Below, one piece after another: positions 44,399-56,324 of a DNA stretch of 64,000 nucleotides; within the stretch, counting starts at the first letter, position 1, and each line of letters begins with the position of its first letter. The position numbers and the translations under genes were made by a program. The DNA is taken from assembly GCF_030247185.1 (NCBI RefSeq), contig NC_080570.1, forward strand, positions 4,030,001 to 4,094,000, in the 5' to 3' direction. The notes beneath the pieces were generated by a model, which was not told the DNA's origin, searched no databases, and saw only the letters and a list, made by a program, of their open reading frames with translations. This DNA is from Malaya genurostris (Eukaryota > Arthropoda > Insecta > Diptera > Culicidae).

Positions 44399-44709
44399 AG
44401 TAGCCTCCTCAACGAAACCATCAGTGTCCCCTATAAAGCAAAATACACCAACTGCAGCTAATAACCTACCCAACGTCGAAAAAAATAACGATTGTTGCTG
44501 AACCAATGGACGGGAATGTGAATAGCGAACCACTGCTCCCCCTTCATTCGCTAGATAACAGCGAAAGCGCCTCTCCTCCAAGAAAAAAAAATAACGCGAT
44601 CCCCAAAAAAAACTGTAAAACGGCCGCGTTACACTTAAGTATAAAGGAGCCGAATAAAAAAATGTTTGAGGTCGTTTAAAAATCAATGTTGAATACTTTC
44701 GGTTCACCG

Positions 44710-45419
44710 ATACAATTTGAAAACAATTAAAATATGGGCGTAATTCAAAAGAATTGAGTCAGTAGAACTGGTTATTTTTCGTTTCGTATTTGTCAAATCC
44801 GTTCCAAAAATATACATCCCAAGGCATATCGAATAACCGGAGGAATATGGAATGACTTCAAATGTTATAAGAGTTTTCAAGGAATATTAAGATATCAGAA
44901 ATCGCCATCTTGGATTCTGAATCGACTCCAAACATTGTTTTCCGGCAAAGGCTGAAAGGTTATACTTTCCCATAGAATTTATGTTATCAGATTTATATGG
45001 AAAGAACTGAGAACTTACGAGTCAATCGTGTGATTCGAGCTGAAAATCTAAAATTGGTCTGCAGCAAACCCATCCATCTTGAAAATCGGGCCAGACTAAA
45101 CACCATCGATTATTCGGGGAACGTTTGATCGATGGATCTATTTTTCTTCGGGTCAAATGTCACATTCTTTCGTCATGCTATCAGAAATATGATCAGCAAT
45201 TTAGGATAAATTCGCAACAGTGTGAGACAACCATAAATAACTAGAAAACTAAATTTCCTCAAGCTTTTGGAAACAATGAAGAACAGTCATCACGCTTGCT
45301 TGCCTTTCTCGTACCCGCGACGACGGTTTTGAGGTAGTCAACTGTACGAGTATGCAACGTAATCCACTTGTGCTTTGGACGGAACTGGACATTGAATTGA
45401 GTACTTTCTACCAATAGCA
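44710..45419. other. AT-rich noncoding stretch
   Basis: Nothing recognisable. Confidence 0.4.
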
Positions 45420-45965
45420 ATTCTAATCCTGAATACTGGACTGGACTGAAATTTATATTGGATTCTGGAACAAAATCCTAAAACTGAATTAAGATCCTGG
45501 TTCACCCGAATTCTAAACTTAATTTCAGATTTAGGACTTTGTTTCAGAATTCGATTTCAGAGTTTAGTTCTAGATTACAGATGCAGAAATTAAAACTATG
45601 ACTCTGGGACTGAATCCTGATTCTGGAAATGGTTTCTTTTGGACACATTTTGGAACTGAATTTAATTTCTTAATTTATATTCGGAATTGGAATCCAGAAT
45701 TCTGATTGAGGATTTCAACTTCAGAATTCTGGAACAAAATTCAGGATATGAATTTTAGATTGAGAATTTGAAACTAAATGTTAGATCTGAACGCCGAACC
45801 TGAATTTTGGAACTGATTTCTGAACCAGAATTTATTTTACAGAACTCAAAACCTACATACCGGATCTAAATTCGGAACTTGGATTCTGGGACTTAATTTA
45901 GTTACTCTATTCAGGTTCGGAATTCTAGTTCAAAGTTCAGTTTAAGAATTTAGGTTCTGGTGTAC
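45420..45965. repeat. Degenerate GAATTCTGGAACTG-word repeat, cluster 1
   Basis: Imperfect reiterations of words such as GAATTCTGGA, ACTGAATT, GATTCTGG and TTCAGATT. The same vocabulary occurs at 53395-54680 and 60870-61660. No gene. Confidence 0.65.
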
Positions 45966-46372
45966 TACATGGAATGGAAAGTCCCGGCTGAGACGGATTT
46001 AACCAGTAGAACTAAAACAAACATTTTTTGTTGCGTACCGAAAATATGCATACTGTAAGAATTTCCTTGGTCGCTCCCGAAATCTAACACTTTTATGAAT
46101 TAATTATTTTCATGCTATTTACTCATACATTTTATACAAACAAAGTCTTGACATTACATTCCTTTTGTGGAATTTGTCTTTCTGTTTCCACAGACTTCGC
46201 ATTCCCAGCGTACAGAATTATTGTACTACGATCTTACTGACACTAAGAATCCTTCCAGGTCGGGGTTCGAACATACGACAACTGGCTTGCCGATACATTT
46301 TATACACCTATTATAAATCTAGAAAAAAAACAAAATATTCGTTCTCTCATAAATAATTTTTTTGGTAGGCAA

Positions 46373-47778
46373 CCCAAGTAGCAATCCGCAACTAGTTCTG
46401 ATACAACAAAGTCCAAACTATGTTGAAACAAGAGCACGAATATGTGTTTTATGTTATACTGGTTAAAACATGGTGACAGCAATGTTTCATCATAACATAA
46501 CTAGTTACGAAATAGTTATTTAGGTTTCCAATCATAACATCTTTGTAAAATATTGAATTAAATATAATTTAAAGGCTATCGTTACTTAATCCAAACATAT
46601 TTTTAATCACAACAATGCTTCTAGCCACTAGTTGAAAATAAGTTTACTTGACTTCAATAGTAGCAACCCATAACTAGTTTTGATACCGCTTAACCCAACT
46701 GTGTTGCAACAAGAGCACGAACGTGTTTTTTATGTTATACTGGTTAAAACAAGGTGACAGCAGTGTTTCTATATAACGTAAACATTAAACTAACTATCAT
46801 TTGTAAGTTATCGTTACTTGATTCTAACATATCTTTAATCACAGCTATGTTTTAAGCTACTAGTTGAAAAAAGGTTTATTTTCCGTTGCGAAACCATTAT
46901 AAATACGTTAACGTATATGTGAATCGTTACTGTGAATTGATATAGCAATAACTTAGATATTATAAGATTATAACATATAATTTCTTCATTAATTCAGATA
47001 GTTATCGGTAAGTTTTCCCAACGTTATGACAACTAAAATGCAAACAAAACAACCTTTGTTGGCTTGAATATGGCGAACACAATATGGAGTCTCAAGAAGT
47101 GTATGAAACGTAAATAAAACCAGGATATTACTTTTTTCAAAACTACTTTTTGCCGAAAATAGTGAAAGGCAGAATAGTCATTTTTGTTCTATGCACTGTC
47201 ATAAACACGAAGAAAATAATATAGGGATTGAACATCGATTATGATAATATTATAGTTCTCATGATATATGAATTTAAAATGATGAGAAATCACTCTACTC
47301 GGAATAATTTTGAGCATTCTGAACATAGGGTTATTTTGTTGTTTATTTTTTATATATTTATAAACAGATTTTAATTGAAGGCGCATAAGAAACAGTTAAG
47401 TAAAATTGAATTCCGCTCGACAGTTTTTGGATCGTTGTGAAATTTGTACCTTGTATCAAGTTTGTGACTTAAAGTACTCTTCTGCTTTTTTATTGATGAT
47501 AGAAAAGTATTCTGGAATTCATTCAATGTTTATAATGTCGATGGTTACTAAGTTTCAACTAGTTTACTTGAAAACAAGTTATTTTCAAGTTATGAAAAGA
47601 TAAGTTGTTTCAGTTTGGCATTACAACGTAACGATAACATAGTTTTAGCCGACTTAACAACTAGTAGAAACTGCGCTTTTTGAGTCATGCAAGTGGTTAG
47701 ATGTTAGTAACAATCACTCAAATATCTGGTTGCAAACTAGTCACAAACAAGCTAGCGTAACAAAAATTGTTACTTGGG
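46373..47778. mobile_element. Putative non-autonomous TIR element with internal duplication
   Basis: Ends are CCCAAGTAGCAA (46373-46384) and TTGTTACTTGGG (47767-47778), inverted repeats with one mismatch that extend imperfectly into CAACTAGTT / AAACTAGT. A segment near 46381-46500 (CAAGAGCACGAATATGTG, then TTATGTTATACTGGTTAAAA) is repeated about 280 bp later near 46662-46790. No transposase. No clear target duplication was seen, so the class is open. Confidence 0.45.
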
Positions 47779-47829
47779 AAAGCTGCGAAAAAAACAAAGA
47801 AAAGCTCGATAACTATCATATTGTGATGT

Positions 47830-48118
47830 CAGGCCCGTGCGCAGGAATCATCCATGGGGGGGGTTTCAAGGGAAGAGGGGGGTGTCCAAAATGCGAAAAG
47901 GCGCCTCATCCACTATATTGACAATGTGAAAAGCGGGGGTGGCGGGGGGTTTATTATGTCAGTTTATAAATAGATAATAAATTGACAAAAAATATGAATT
48001 GTCAAGTTATTTGCACTTTAATATAATAAGTACTCCATTGTTCATGAAACTTAATTTAAAAAAAAATCTTCATGGGGGGGGTTAAAACCCCCAAAACCCC
48101 CCCCTGCGCACGGGCCTG
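47830..48118. mobile_element. hAT-type MITE with perfect TIRs and 8-bp target duplication
   Basis: Perfect 16-bp terminal inverted repeats, CAGGCCCGTGCGCAGG and CCTGCGCACGGGCCTG. Target duplication TGTGATGT at 47822-47829 and 48119-48126. An 8-bp duplication plus a CAG-start terminus is characteristic of hAT. Immediately inside both ends are long G runs on opposite strands (GGGGGGGG at the left, CCCCCCCC at the right). The core is AT-rich and noncoding. Confidence 0.88.
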
Positions 48119-48126
48119 TGTGATGT

Positions 48127-49499
48127 TAATGCTCCTTAGAATTACCCCCTGAAATAGTAGTTTCATTAATTTCGTGGTTGTCCAACGCAACTGCCGGTAA
48201 AGCAGGCAGCAGAAGAGTCCCTACGATGATGCGTTTACATTGATCCGTTTCGAAACTACATAAAATGATGCTGGGTGACTAAAAGTGAAGGTGCACCACG
48301 TAACAAATGGCACAATGATAAGTACTGAGATTCTGCATATTAGATAGATATCTTACTGCTGGGCTCTAAATATGCCTATTCAGGACTTAAAAGACGAACG
48401 CAAGCGCACTTTGGAGGCATGTTTGGCTATGCTGATGTCTAGCCTTACTGTTGAGAAGGGCATCCACAAAAATTCCTTTAATTTTTTCAAAAAGTTATAT
48501 CTTATGAACGGTTTGATAAATTGATATGATTTTTTTCGGCAATGTTTGAGGTAACTTTTGGAACTACATGGAAAAAGTATGCACTGTTTTCATTTTGTTC
48601 TGTTCTGTAGCTGAAATTTAATAAAGTTTATTGCACTGTAGCTCAAGATGGAGAAATAATCGACCAAAAAGTTATAGCCTTTAAAATATTACCAAATTTT
48701 TGAAAATTGTTCAAATTTTGTTGTTAAATGTATTTTTAATGATCCGTTCTCAAGATGCAGCGAATTTGAATTGACGGAACTTAAACTCGAAATCGTGTTC
48801 GATCGAATGTTTGTTAATTTAGGAGCATTTTTTTCCGAAAGAGTAGGTAATGTTTCACTTCTATTTTCATAGTAAAACAGTATAATAGTGCTTTTATATG
48901 GTATTAGGTTGAAAAAAAGATTGTAAAATAATTGTCGTTGTAAGAAATTTCATCAGTTTTTAAATTTTTCGAGAAGAGTCTTCGCTGAAGTGGTCGGCAG
49001 CCAAAAAAACCTATGTTTCTCTAGAAAGAGTGTTACGATGAAAAAATTGTTAACTTTCGATTGACAATTAAAATGCATTGACGAAAATTTTGCACACTTT
49101 TCATTTTCAAGATCATGTCAACTTTTCGATTTTGACATTTTTAATTAGTGAAAATAGTACCGAATCGAACGGAGCAAGACGTCAAAATTTTGAGCTTACC
49201 CATCCAGTTGACGAAATTGTTGAATGTAGCCAAATTAATTGCCACAAACGCAACAAAAAAATTGGAGAACTGCAGACAGGAAGAAAAAAAAGAATGGTCA
49301 GTTGTTACAAGCAGAATCCCAACCTTTTCGTCAGGGATTTCGCAAGCCAACAGAAAGATACGTCTCCAAACTTACATCCTGGACACGAAGATAACAGAGA
49401 GGAAACTATTTAATATGTGCAATGAACTCTGTTTCAATATTCAGTTGCAATATTTTAGAATCTGTATCGCTATAGGAACTGATTTCCAGTCTGTTTGAA
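48127..49499. other. AT-rich noncoding stretch
   Basis: Contains the second copy of the short repeat seen at 8868 (about 48382-48439). A 116-residue frame at 49148-49498 has no recognised domain and no splice support. Confidence 0.4.
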
Positions 49500-49799
49500 A
49501 ACTCCAGCCGCCAACATCCAACTGTCAAAAAATTTCTTATGGTCGCCGGCCTACTTTGATCGCCTAACATCGGATGTTGCTTCCTTCTTCCGTCAGCGAA
49601 ACACCCAGACCGCATCGAAACGGGGCTAAACTTTATAAGCTAACTTGACACTTTGTTCTCTGATGCGCGAAATACCTTCCCCTCCCCCCCTCCCCATTGT
49701 GTTTTTCATATCCGGAGATTGAATTTCTCCTATCTCCTCCCAAACCGACACCAGAAAACTGATCAATTATCTCAATCTCATGTTTGGTTTCGTTTACAG

Positions 49800-52007
49800 C
49801 TTCGGCATGCTACTTTCCTATCGAGTACCAAGGCGAGTACATCACCCAGAACACGGTGACGGACGGTTCGGTGCGGTACAGCCGGATCAACATCACCGAG
49901 AGTGCGATACCGATCTGGGGCATGTGCCATCGAAGACACGACAACAACGTGGTGCTGGTGACGGGAACCGAGGAAGCACTTTGCTTTCGCTGTTTCCACC
50001 TGAAGCTGGTCTCGAAAAATGTCCTGCGGGTGCTGACGGCGGACAGTGACTACATCTCCAAGTGTCACACGAACGAGGATAAGGCGTTGGCCTCCTGTCT
50101 GCGGGAAGACAAGCTGCAGGACGAGGAGAAAAATACGGAGATCATTCTCTACAGTAAGTCACGCTTGGATCTCACTCACATTTAACAACTTTATTCAAAC
50201 AATCTTCTTTCTTTCCCGTAGAATTCCGCGAATGGAACGGTGACGAAGTTCGCCAGGAGTACTGTCCGATCCACGGTCGGTACAAATTATCCTACAACAT
50301 TGACAACGGAACCGAAGATCAGGTGGAGTGTGAATCCCAGGAATCCGAAGTCGACAACTGTCCGTCCGGGTCGGCACTGAATCTACGCTTTCGGAACTGT
50401 GCTTTCCGCGATCAGGAAGTGACGTTCGAATGTCTTGGCCATTGGCGGGGACTACGCAATCAGAACTTCGTAGCACTGGTCAATGCCAACGGTGATGCCC
50501 GTCTGGGACCGAAGTATCGGTGTGCTACGTGGATCGAAAATCCGAAGAGTGGCGAAATTGAGATCTCCTTCAGTAAGGACTCCACCTGTCGATCGATCAA
50601 CAAATACCACCGCAATCTGAACTCGTACGGGAACAACATCAACAACGACTACCACAGTGAGGTTGTTTCGCTGAAACCGATTCCGCAGGAGTTCGGTCAA
50701 ATCAGTCAGTATTGCAGGTAGGTTTGCGACTCGACGAATTTTTCTCGATCGAAGCTAATTGTGTTCATTTTGCAGCTTCCCCAACTGGTTGATTGGAAAA
50801 TGGGAACACGTGATCGTGAGTCAAAACCAGCTGATCTACAAGGACCACACGTCGTTCAAAACTTACACCATGAAGTGCGTGAAGAACCACACCAATCATG
50901 ATGCGGACAAGTACATCGTCTACAGTCAAACGCAATGGTAGGAAAATACTGGCAACCGTGTTTTTTCGTCCGCTGATTTTAACAAACTGTTATCCCGCTT
51001 TTCATTTCAGTGGCGAAGAAAAGTACCAATGTCTGAAGATACAGCGACGAGACGAAAACGTTTTCGAATTTCAGATCAGTTCCCGTTCGGAACCGAACTA
51101 CACGAGCACAATCTGCAACGAGTTTTACTTCAACGACGATCGGTGGCTTACCCAGGGACGGTTGGATAGCAACAGCATCGTGTCGCCGTGTCCGATCGTG
51201 GGCGAATTCTCCGGTGTGATACCGGACGACGAAGGGCTCTGTGCGAAATTGTCATCGGAATGCGGTTCCCCCGATATCATGTACTATCAGATCTCGGCTT
51301 GTGAATTCGATGAAATTTACGAAGGTTTGTTTGCTTTCACCGTCCCCCTTGGGTTTCAATTACTGACGGCTTTCTTAATTACAGAACGGGAATATCGATG
51401 TCTGGGCCAGTGGACGCACCGAAACATCGTCTACACGTACACACAGCGACGGGACGTCGGTACCTACGAGTGTTTCGTAGGAACGATGCTTTCCGATCGG
51501 CAAATTTTCATCAAGGAAGCTGGTGAGCATTGCCAACGGGACGTAAATCCGCATCGCTTCGGAATGGAGCTTAACAAGGTGGCACACTGTAGCGTGCCGG
51601 AAACCTTCAAACCGTCCAGCCGGCCAACCCACAAGTACTCCGAGGTCGCAACAATACGATCGTCCACGTCCGGTTACAGTAGTAGTAACAATAACGGCAA
51701 TAGCAAAAATAATAACAACAATCACAACCAGCAAAGTTCCTCGCCGTCCGTGGTGGCCAACTCGACACCGTCGTCGCCAGTGGTCACCACCGGACGAAGT
51801 AACACCCAGTATACGGTCACGAATCAACAGCAACCGAAGCAGCAACATCCGCCGTCGGCACCGTCGTCACCGACGGCGAGACCCGGCGTGTCCGGCTCAG
51901 GAGCCGTCAGCACGCTCCTTCCTGTACAGTCACAGCAGTCCTCGTATTTATTATTGTTAGCAACTCTTATCTGTGTTATCTTAGGTTTTAATAAATTTAG
52001 GTGTTAA
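49800..52007 (+). CDS. Cysteine-rich secreted, probably GPI-anchored protein, DUF7042-7045-type (exons 2-6)
   Basis: Coding exons are 49800-50153, 50222-50717, 50776-50937, 51011-51324 and 51385-52007. They are joined by GT-AG introns of 68, 58, 73 and 60 bp with consistent phases (1, 2, 2, 1). The acceptor of exon 2 (GTTTACAG) requires a phase 1 upstream exon (see 25574-25625). The 648 residues encoded here hold repeated Cys modules: CYFPIEYQGEYITQN, YCPIHGRYKL, RNCAFRDQEVTFECLGHW, YCSFPNWLIGKWEH, CPIVGEFSGVI, and EREYRCLGQW ... YECFVGTML. They then pass into a Ser/Asn/Gln/Pro-rich linker and a hydrophobic tail, SYLLLLATLICVILGF, ending NKFRC, as in GPI-anchor signals. The pattern matches uncharacterised arthropod extracellular proteins with DUF7042-7045 domains. 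Function is unknown; domain assignment is from memory of the pattern. Confidence 0.85.
51325..51384 (+). other. 60-bp intron that keeps the reading frame
   Basis: The donor is GAAG|GTTTGT, a branch-like CTGAC follows, and the acceptor is TTAATTACAG. The length is a multiple of three with no in-frame stop. Retention would insert about 20 hydrophobic residues (GLFAFTVPLGFQLLTAFLIT) into a Cys module. Confidence 0.75.
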
Positions 52008-52551
52008 ACAATTTTATACAAAAAAAAAGTGAGTGACCAGTTATGTATTTGCCAGCAGCAGCGTGTTGTGTGTTGTGAAAAACCTTGGCAATTTAGGGGT
52101 ATTCCCGAAGACTACAAAAGTTGAAACCGTTGAAGAAGATTCCAACGGTTGAATCGTTAGGTCGAAGACCGCAACCGGACACATGCAGTATCGAAACCAT
52201 TGAATGCCCTACTGTAGGCCCGACGACGTTTCACCTACTTGTTAAAGGTAATTTTTTATATTAACTTCAGTTACTGCAAAATACCTTGCCTTTTTACTCA
52301 GAAAGCATGAGATGAGTTGATGATAACACAGTCGAGGTACAATCGATGATAATGAAATGTAAACATGCACTATAAATAGTGCAGAGTATTACCATTTTAA
52401 ATAGTTCTTTTCCGTATTTAATATCACTAAGAATATTGTTTACATTGCTTATCCGTTGAACCTTTCTGAGTGGCAAGCGGATGCGTACTCAACACTAGCA
52501 AGCCCGAAATTTAGAGTCAAAATGACTGGAAGAGAGAGACAGTCAAAAACA
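52008..52551. other. 3' flank of the cysteine-rich gene
   Basis: AATAAA occurs at 51990-51995, overlapping the last codons, and an A-rich run at 52018-52028 may mark the polyadenylation region. Otherwise nothing recognisable. Confidence 0.35.
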
Positions 52552-52921
52552 GGGATAGAATCGCTTTTGAATCGATTGACCAATCAGAGCGAAACTTTAC
52601 CTTTGATATATCGCTTACTCCTTCAAAACCATCGTCTATGGCAGGGAAATCCGGTATTCCGGAGATTCTTAGCAGACTAAATAGGACACTGCTCACTACT
52701 AATCAACATTTCAACATCAATCATTAAAAATACATGACTATAAACATTCAAGTCAATACGTAGAAATATTTCCAATCAAATGGTGACATAATATAATTAA
52801 TTGATACAAAATTGACTGAGCTGTAATTGTTCAAAACCTGACCACATATCTACGTGTATTTTTCTTGAATTTTCTAATTTGCACCCCTATATAGAAAACA
52901 AAAATGTGTTCCACATTAAAA
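52552..52921 (-). repeat. Dispersed repeat C, copy 2 (inverted relative to copy 1)
   Basis: Reverse complement of 30387-30775 with high similarity (ATCGATTGACCAATCAGAGC, GGAAATATTTCCAATC-like words, CAAAAATGTGTTCCACATT). No gene. Confidence 0.6.
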
Positions 52922-52974
52922 TGATCCCTTACTATACGAGGTTAAACTTGAGCATAATGAAAACCGGATGAAAT

Positions 52975-53345
52975 TTATGTTATTCCTGTACGAATTTTTT
53001 CGAACTCCTGCATGGTCCCAGCTGCCTTACCAGTCTTCTTGAAGACCCTCTTCACGATTGCCCAGTAACGTTTGATGGGTCGAAGCTGAGGGCAATTTGG
53101 TGGATTGATGTTTTTCTCAACGAAATTTATATCCTTTTTCGCAAGCCTATTGAGAGTGGTTTTGGCATAGTGAGCCGAAGCTAAATCCTGCCAAAACAGT
53201 GGAGGTGTACTATGCTTCTTATATAAGGGCAGCAATCTCTTTTGGAGACACTCAGATCGATAGATTTCTGCATTTATAGTGCCGGTAGTGTAAAAAAATG
53301 GTTGACTTCAAACCACAGGAACATATTGCTTGTCATACCAGTACC
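52975..53345 (-). pseudogene. DD37E Tc1/mariner transposase, catalytic C-terminal part
   Basis: The - strand reads QAICSCGLKS, then (after a frameshift) INAEIYRSECLQKRLLPLY, FWQDLASAHYAKTTLNRL, VEKNINPPNCPQLRPIKRYW and VFKKTGKAAGTMQEFEK. The Asp in FWQDLAS and the position in RPI[K]RYW are separated by 37 residues, the DD37E spacing known from mosquito ITmD37E elements. The expected catalytic Glu is Lys here. The N-terminal part of the same protein type lies at 54826-55146, with 1.5 kb of repeat between. Dead element. Confidence 0.75.
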
Positions 53346-53394
53346 TTTCGACCGAATTTCTCCACTTGAATCGACCGAATTTCTCCACTTGAAC

Positions 53395-54680
53395 TATCAA
53401 GTAAGGTTTCTGGATCGGATTACTGAATCTGAACCTAGATTTTTGAAAGAGATTCTTTATCCGAATATGGATTCTGATCTTGAAGCAGAACTCAGTAATT
53501 ATATTCGGAACATGGATCTGGATTCTAGACCTGGAGTTAGATTGTGAATCTGAACTCCTGACAGAGACCTTAACCTGTTTTCTGAAATTCTGACAGAATT
53601 TCCGGAACTAAACTTTGAACCTAATTTGCACTTGAACTGTGAGCCTGGATTGGATTCTGGAGCCGAGGTCTCTAGGATTCCTCAATTCTATACTTGAACC
53701 TAAATTATTGACAGAGATTCTGAACCAGGACTCTGGATTTGGATATCCGACAAGGTTTCTGGATCTGAATACTGAATCTGGACATGGTTTCTTGAACCCG
53801 AATTCTGATAGAGATTTTGATCCTGAGACAGGAATCTATCACTTGGATACTGAGCATGGATTTGGATTCTAGACCTGAATCTGATTTCTTGGCTTGAACT
53901 CTCGATGAAGGTTTCGGATCTAAATCTGGAGCTGGATTCAGGATTCCAAACAAGATTTTTACTCAAAAAATTTGACGTAGATACTGGGAATGCTTTATCT
54001 CGATTTTGGATTCTAAACCTGAAGCTGGATTCAGAAACATAACTCTGAACTAGGATTCTGTTCCAAAATTTTGAAGCATGATTAAGGATCTGGTTTCTGG
54101 ATCTGAGTTCTGGACCTGCACTCTGACCTTTGATCCTGATTCTGTATTGTGAAACTGATATAGAATTCTTTATTAGGATTCTGAGTCTGTACATGGATTC
54201 TAAGCCAAGATCTGAGTTCCAGACCAGGATTCCGTACTATAATTGGAGATCAGAACCTGGACCTGAATTGAGTAACTTGACCTAACCTCTGAACATGAAT
54301 TCTAAAGTCGGCTATTCGATTCAGGAACGGAGATTCTGTACCAAAATTATTGACAGAGAATTCTGGACCTAGTTTTAGAACATGGATCTGGTTTCTTGAG
54401 CGTAAACCGGGATCCGAAATTTAGACACACAAAAACATATGTATTCCTGACAGGAATACATAAGTTTTCGTGTGTTTTGGACGTAAGTTCTGATCCCAGG
54501 CCTAGATGCTGGGTCTGAATGCCCGAAAGAGATTTTAGATTAGAACCTAAATTCTGAATTGGGAAGCAGGATTCTGGGTCTGAATTCCGAATGGATTCTG
54601 AACAAGATTTTGGACTCGAGCTCTGAAAATCACCTCTGACCATCTGAACTCTGAACGTGGACCTGATTTTTATTTCTGTA
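53395..54680. repeat. Degenerate GATTCTGAACCTGGA-word repeat, cluster 2
   Basis: Long run of shuffled words (GATTCTGG, ACCTGAA, CTGGATTC, TTCTGAACC) sharing vocabulary with 45420-45965 and 60870-61660. It generates several open frames on both strands rich in Asp/Ser/Leu/Arg that are not real genes. A 22-bp-scale palindrome (TATGTATTCCTGACAGGAAT, then ACATA) lies near 54438-54463. The tract sits between the two halves of the DD37E transposase. Confidence 0.7.
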
Positions 54681-54825
54681 TTTTGCATGAATTGAATTTG
54701 AAAAATAGAGAATGAATCACATTATTTTTGCAACTGATAGATTGGAAACGGAATTGTTTTTCGCAATGATATATTACCCACATGTCTATATAAATTTTAC
54801 TCAGGGCCTTCCTCAGAAAGATTTT

Positions 54826-55146
54826 TTAAGTATCGAAGTCCACTATTTGCGACTCATTGCCACCTGGTAATAATTTTGAATTCACTACCCACTGAAAATA
54901 AGCTGTAGGGTCCAGTTTGGAAATCACTGCCACTTCCTGGTCCAGTTTCGGGTTGGAAGAACCGGGTTTTCTGCCTTTTCCTGGTAGCTCATCCAAAGAA
55001 TAGTGTTTCCCAAACTTATTAATGATGGTTTTAACACTGGCATGATGAATTCCAAACCGCCTCGCAAATTTTCGCCTAGTAATACCATTCTCGCTTAGCC
55101 ATGTGTCCAGAACCTTAATTTTCACTTCCTTTTCAATACGCGACAT
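54826..55146 (-). pseudogene. DD37E transposase, N-terminal HTH part
   Basis: ATG at 55146 opens MSRIEKEVKIKVLDTWLSEN, then FARRFGIHHASVKTIINKFG and SLDELPGKGRKPGSSNPKLD. This is a helix-turn-helix DNA-binding domain followed by the GRxR-like hook (GKGRKPG) of Tc1/mariner proteins. After KLDQEVAVISK the similarity fades and the frame ends at 54826. It is in the same orientation as 52975-53345 and is presumably the other end of the same element. Confidence 0.7.
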
Positions 55147-55312
55147 TTTGAAAACGCAGAATTTCAACCGCACAAACAAACGAAAGCTGACAGCCAAACG
55201 CACAGCATGCTGTGATCTTAGCATAGAAACCAGGATTTGATGACACACGAAACAGAAGATTTCCTGGTAGAAAAAAAATTGGTATTTGGTCTGACTAACT
55301 AACTAACTAACT

Positions 55313-55560
55313 AACAGATCGGTTGAAAAGTTCGTATCGTTTCTATGTGAGGGCGCCACTAGAATTAAATCCATACCATTTTCAGTTAGTACCAACCTTC
55401 AAAAGATACGTGTATAAATTTGACAGCTGTCTGATTATTAGTTTGTGAGATATTGCATTTTGAGTGTAGCTACATTTGTTATTGTGAAAAAATGGAAAAG
55501 AAAGGAATTTCGTGTGTGAAGTGGGAATTTCGGAGTGAAGTGATGGAGCCTTGAGTGTTA
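55313..55560 (+). pseudogene. Mariner 5' end and start codon region
   Basis: Begins ACAGATCGGTTGAAAAGTTC, resembling a mariner terminal repeat and 5' UTR, and reaches ATGGAAAAGAAAGGAATTTC. Its product starts MEKKGISCVKWEFRS, close to the start of mauritiana-type mariners (MEKKEFRV). The frame stops soon after. An (ACTA)n run lies just upstream at 55293-55312. Confidence 0.5.
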
Positions 55561-56320
55561 AATGCGCATCCTTGCATAATATAATTTAAACAAGCTCACT
55601 AACACTTGACTTTTATAATTTACTTTATTTTCATGACGAAAAACTGAATATCTAACATACATGAACAACAATGAAGAACAATAACAATGGAAGAAACAAA
55701 TGAGAACCACAGGAAATGAAATTAAATGAAAACCACGACGAACACAAAAAAAGAAAAATAGAAAAATTACAATTAAGAAACACTGAACATCTAAGGTAAG
55801 GCATATGAAATGAAATCAAATAAGTACTAACATTTAAATTCGTCTAGCAAAGAAGAATCATCACCTTCATTAATTCCTCGGAATGCGGGTTGAGAAGGAT
55901 GATAAATACTATGGAATATATAACAAACTTGGAATGGAATATAGATATCTACATACTACGTACAACTAACTATCGTATTCAAGGAAATAAAGTAGAATGA
56001 CAGTTGAAAAGACACCTAGGCGGCAATATAATTTAATAGAATCACTGGATTATTACTAAAGGTAAGAAAATCAACATAAATAAATAATCAAAAGTGTTGG
56101 GTAATATTATTATTTCCTGATATAAAGTATTAACAGGAAGGAAAAGCATTTTGGGTAGGGCTGCAAAGCTGATTGGAACCCCTTTCCTTACCAAAATGAC
56201 GGATACCAAGGCATCTCTGACAAGCTACTACGTCGGGATACCGAAAAAAAAAGTAGATTGGCTTCTGCTTAAAACTCAGCCTTCCTTCCATATCGAATTC
56301 AAAACAAAGATGATAACGAT
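55561..56320. other. A-rich low-complexity noncoding DNA
   Basis: Purine-rich, A-rich sequence (AATGAAAACCACGACGAACA type words). A 64-residue frame at 56151 has no recognisable domain. Confidence 0.4.
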
Positions 56321-56324
56321 TTCT

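Noticed and set aside
53639..54194. Open frames on both strands (77 to 164 residues)
   Set aside because: Products of the degenerate GATTCTGAACCTG repeat, present in both strands at once; no domain.
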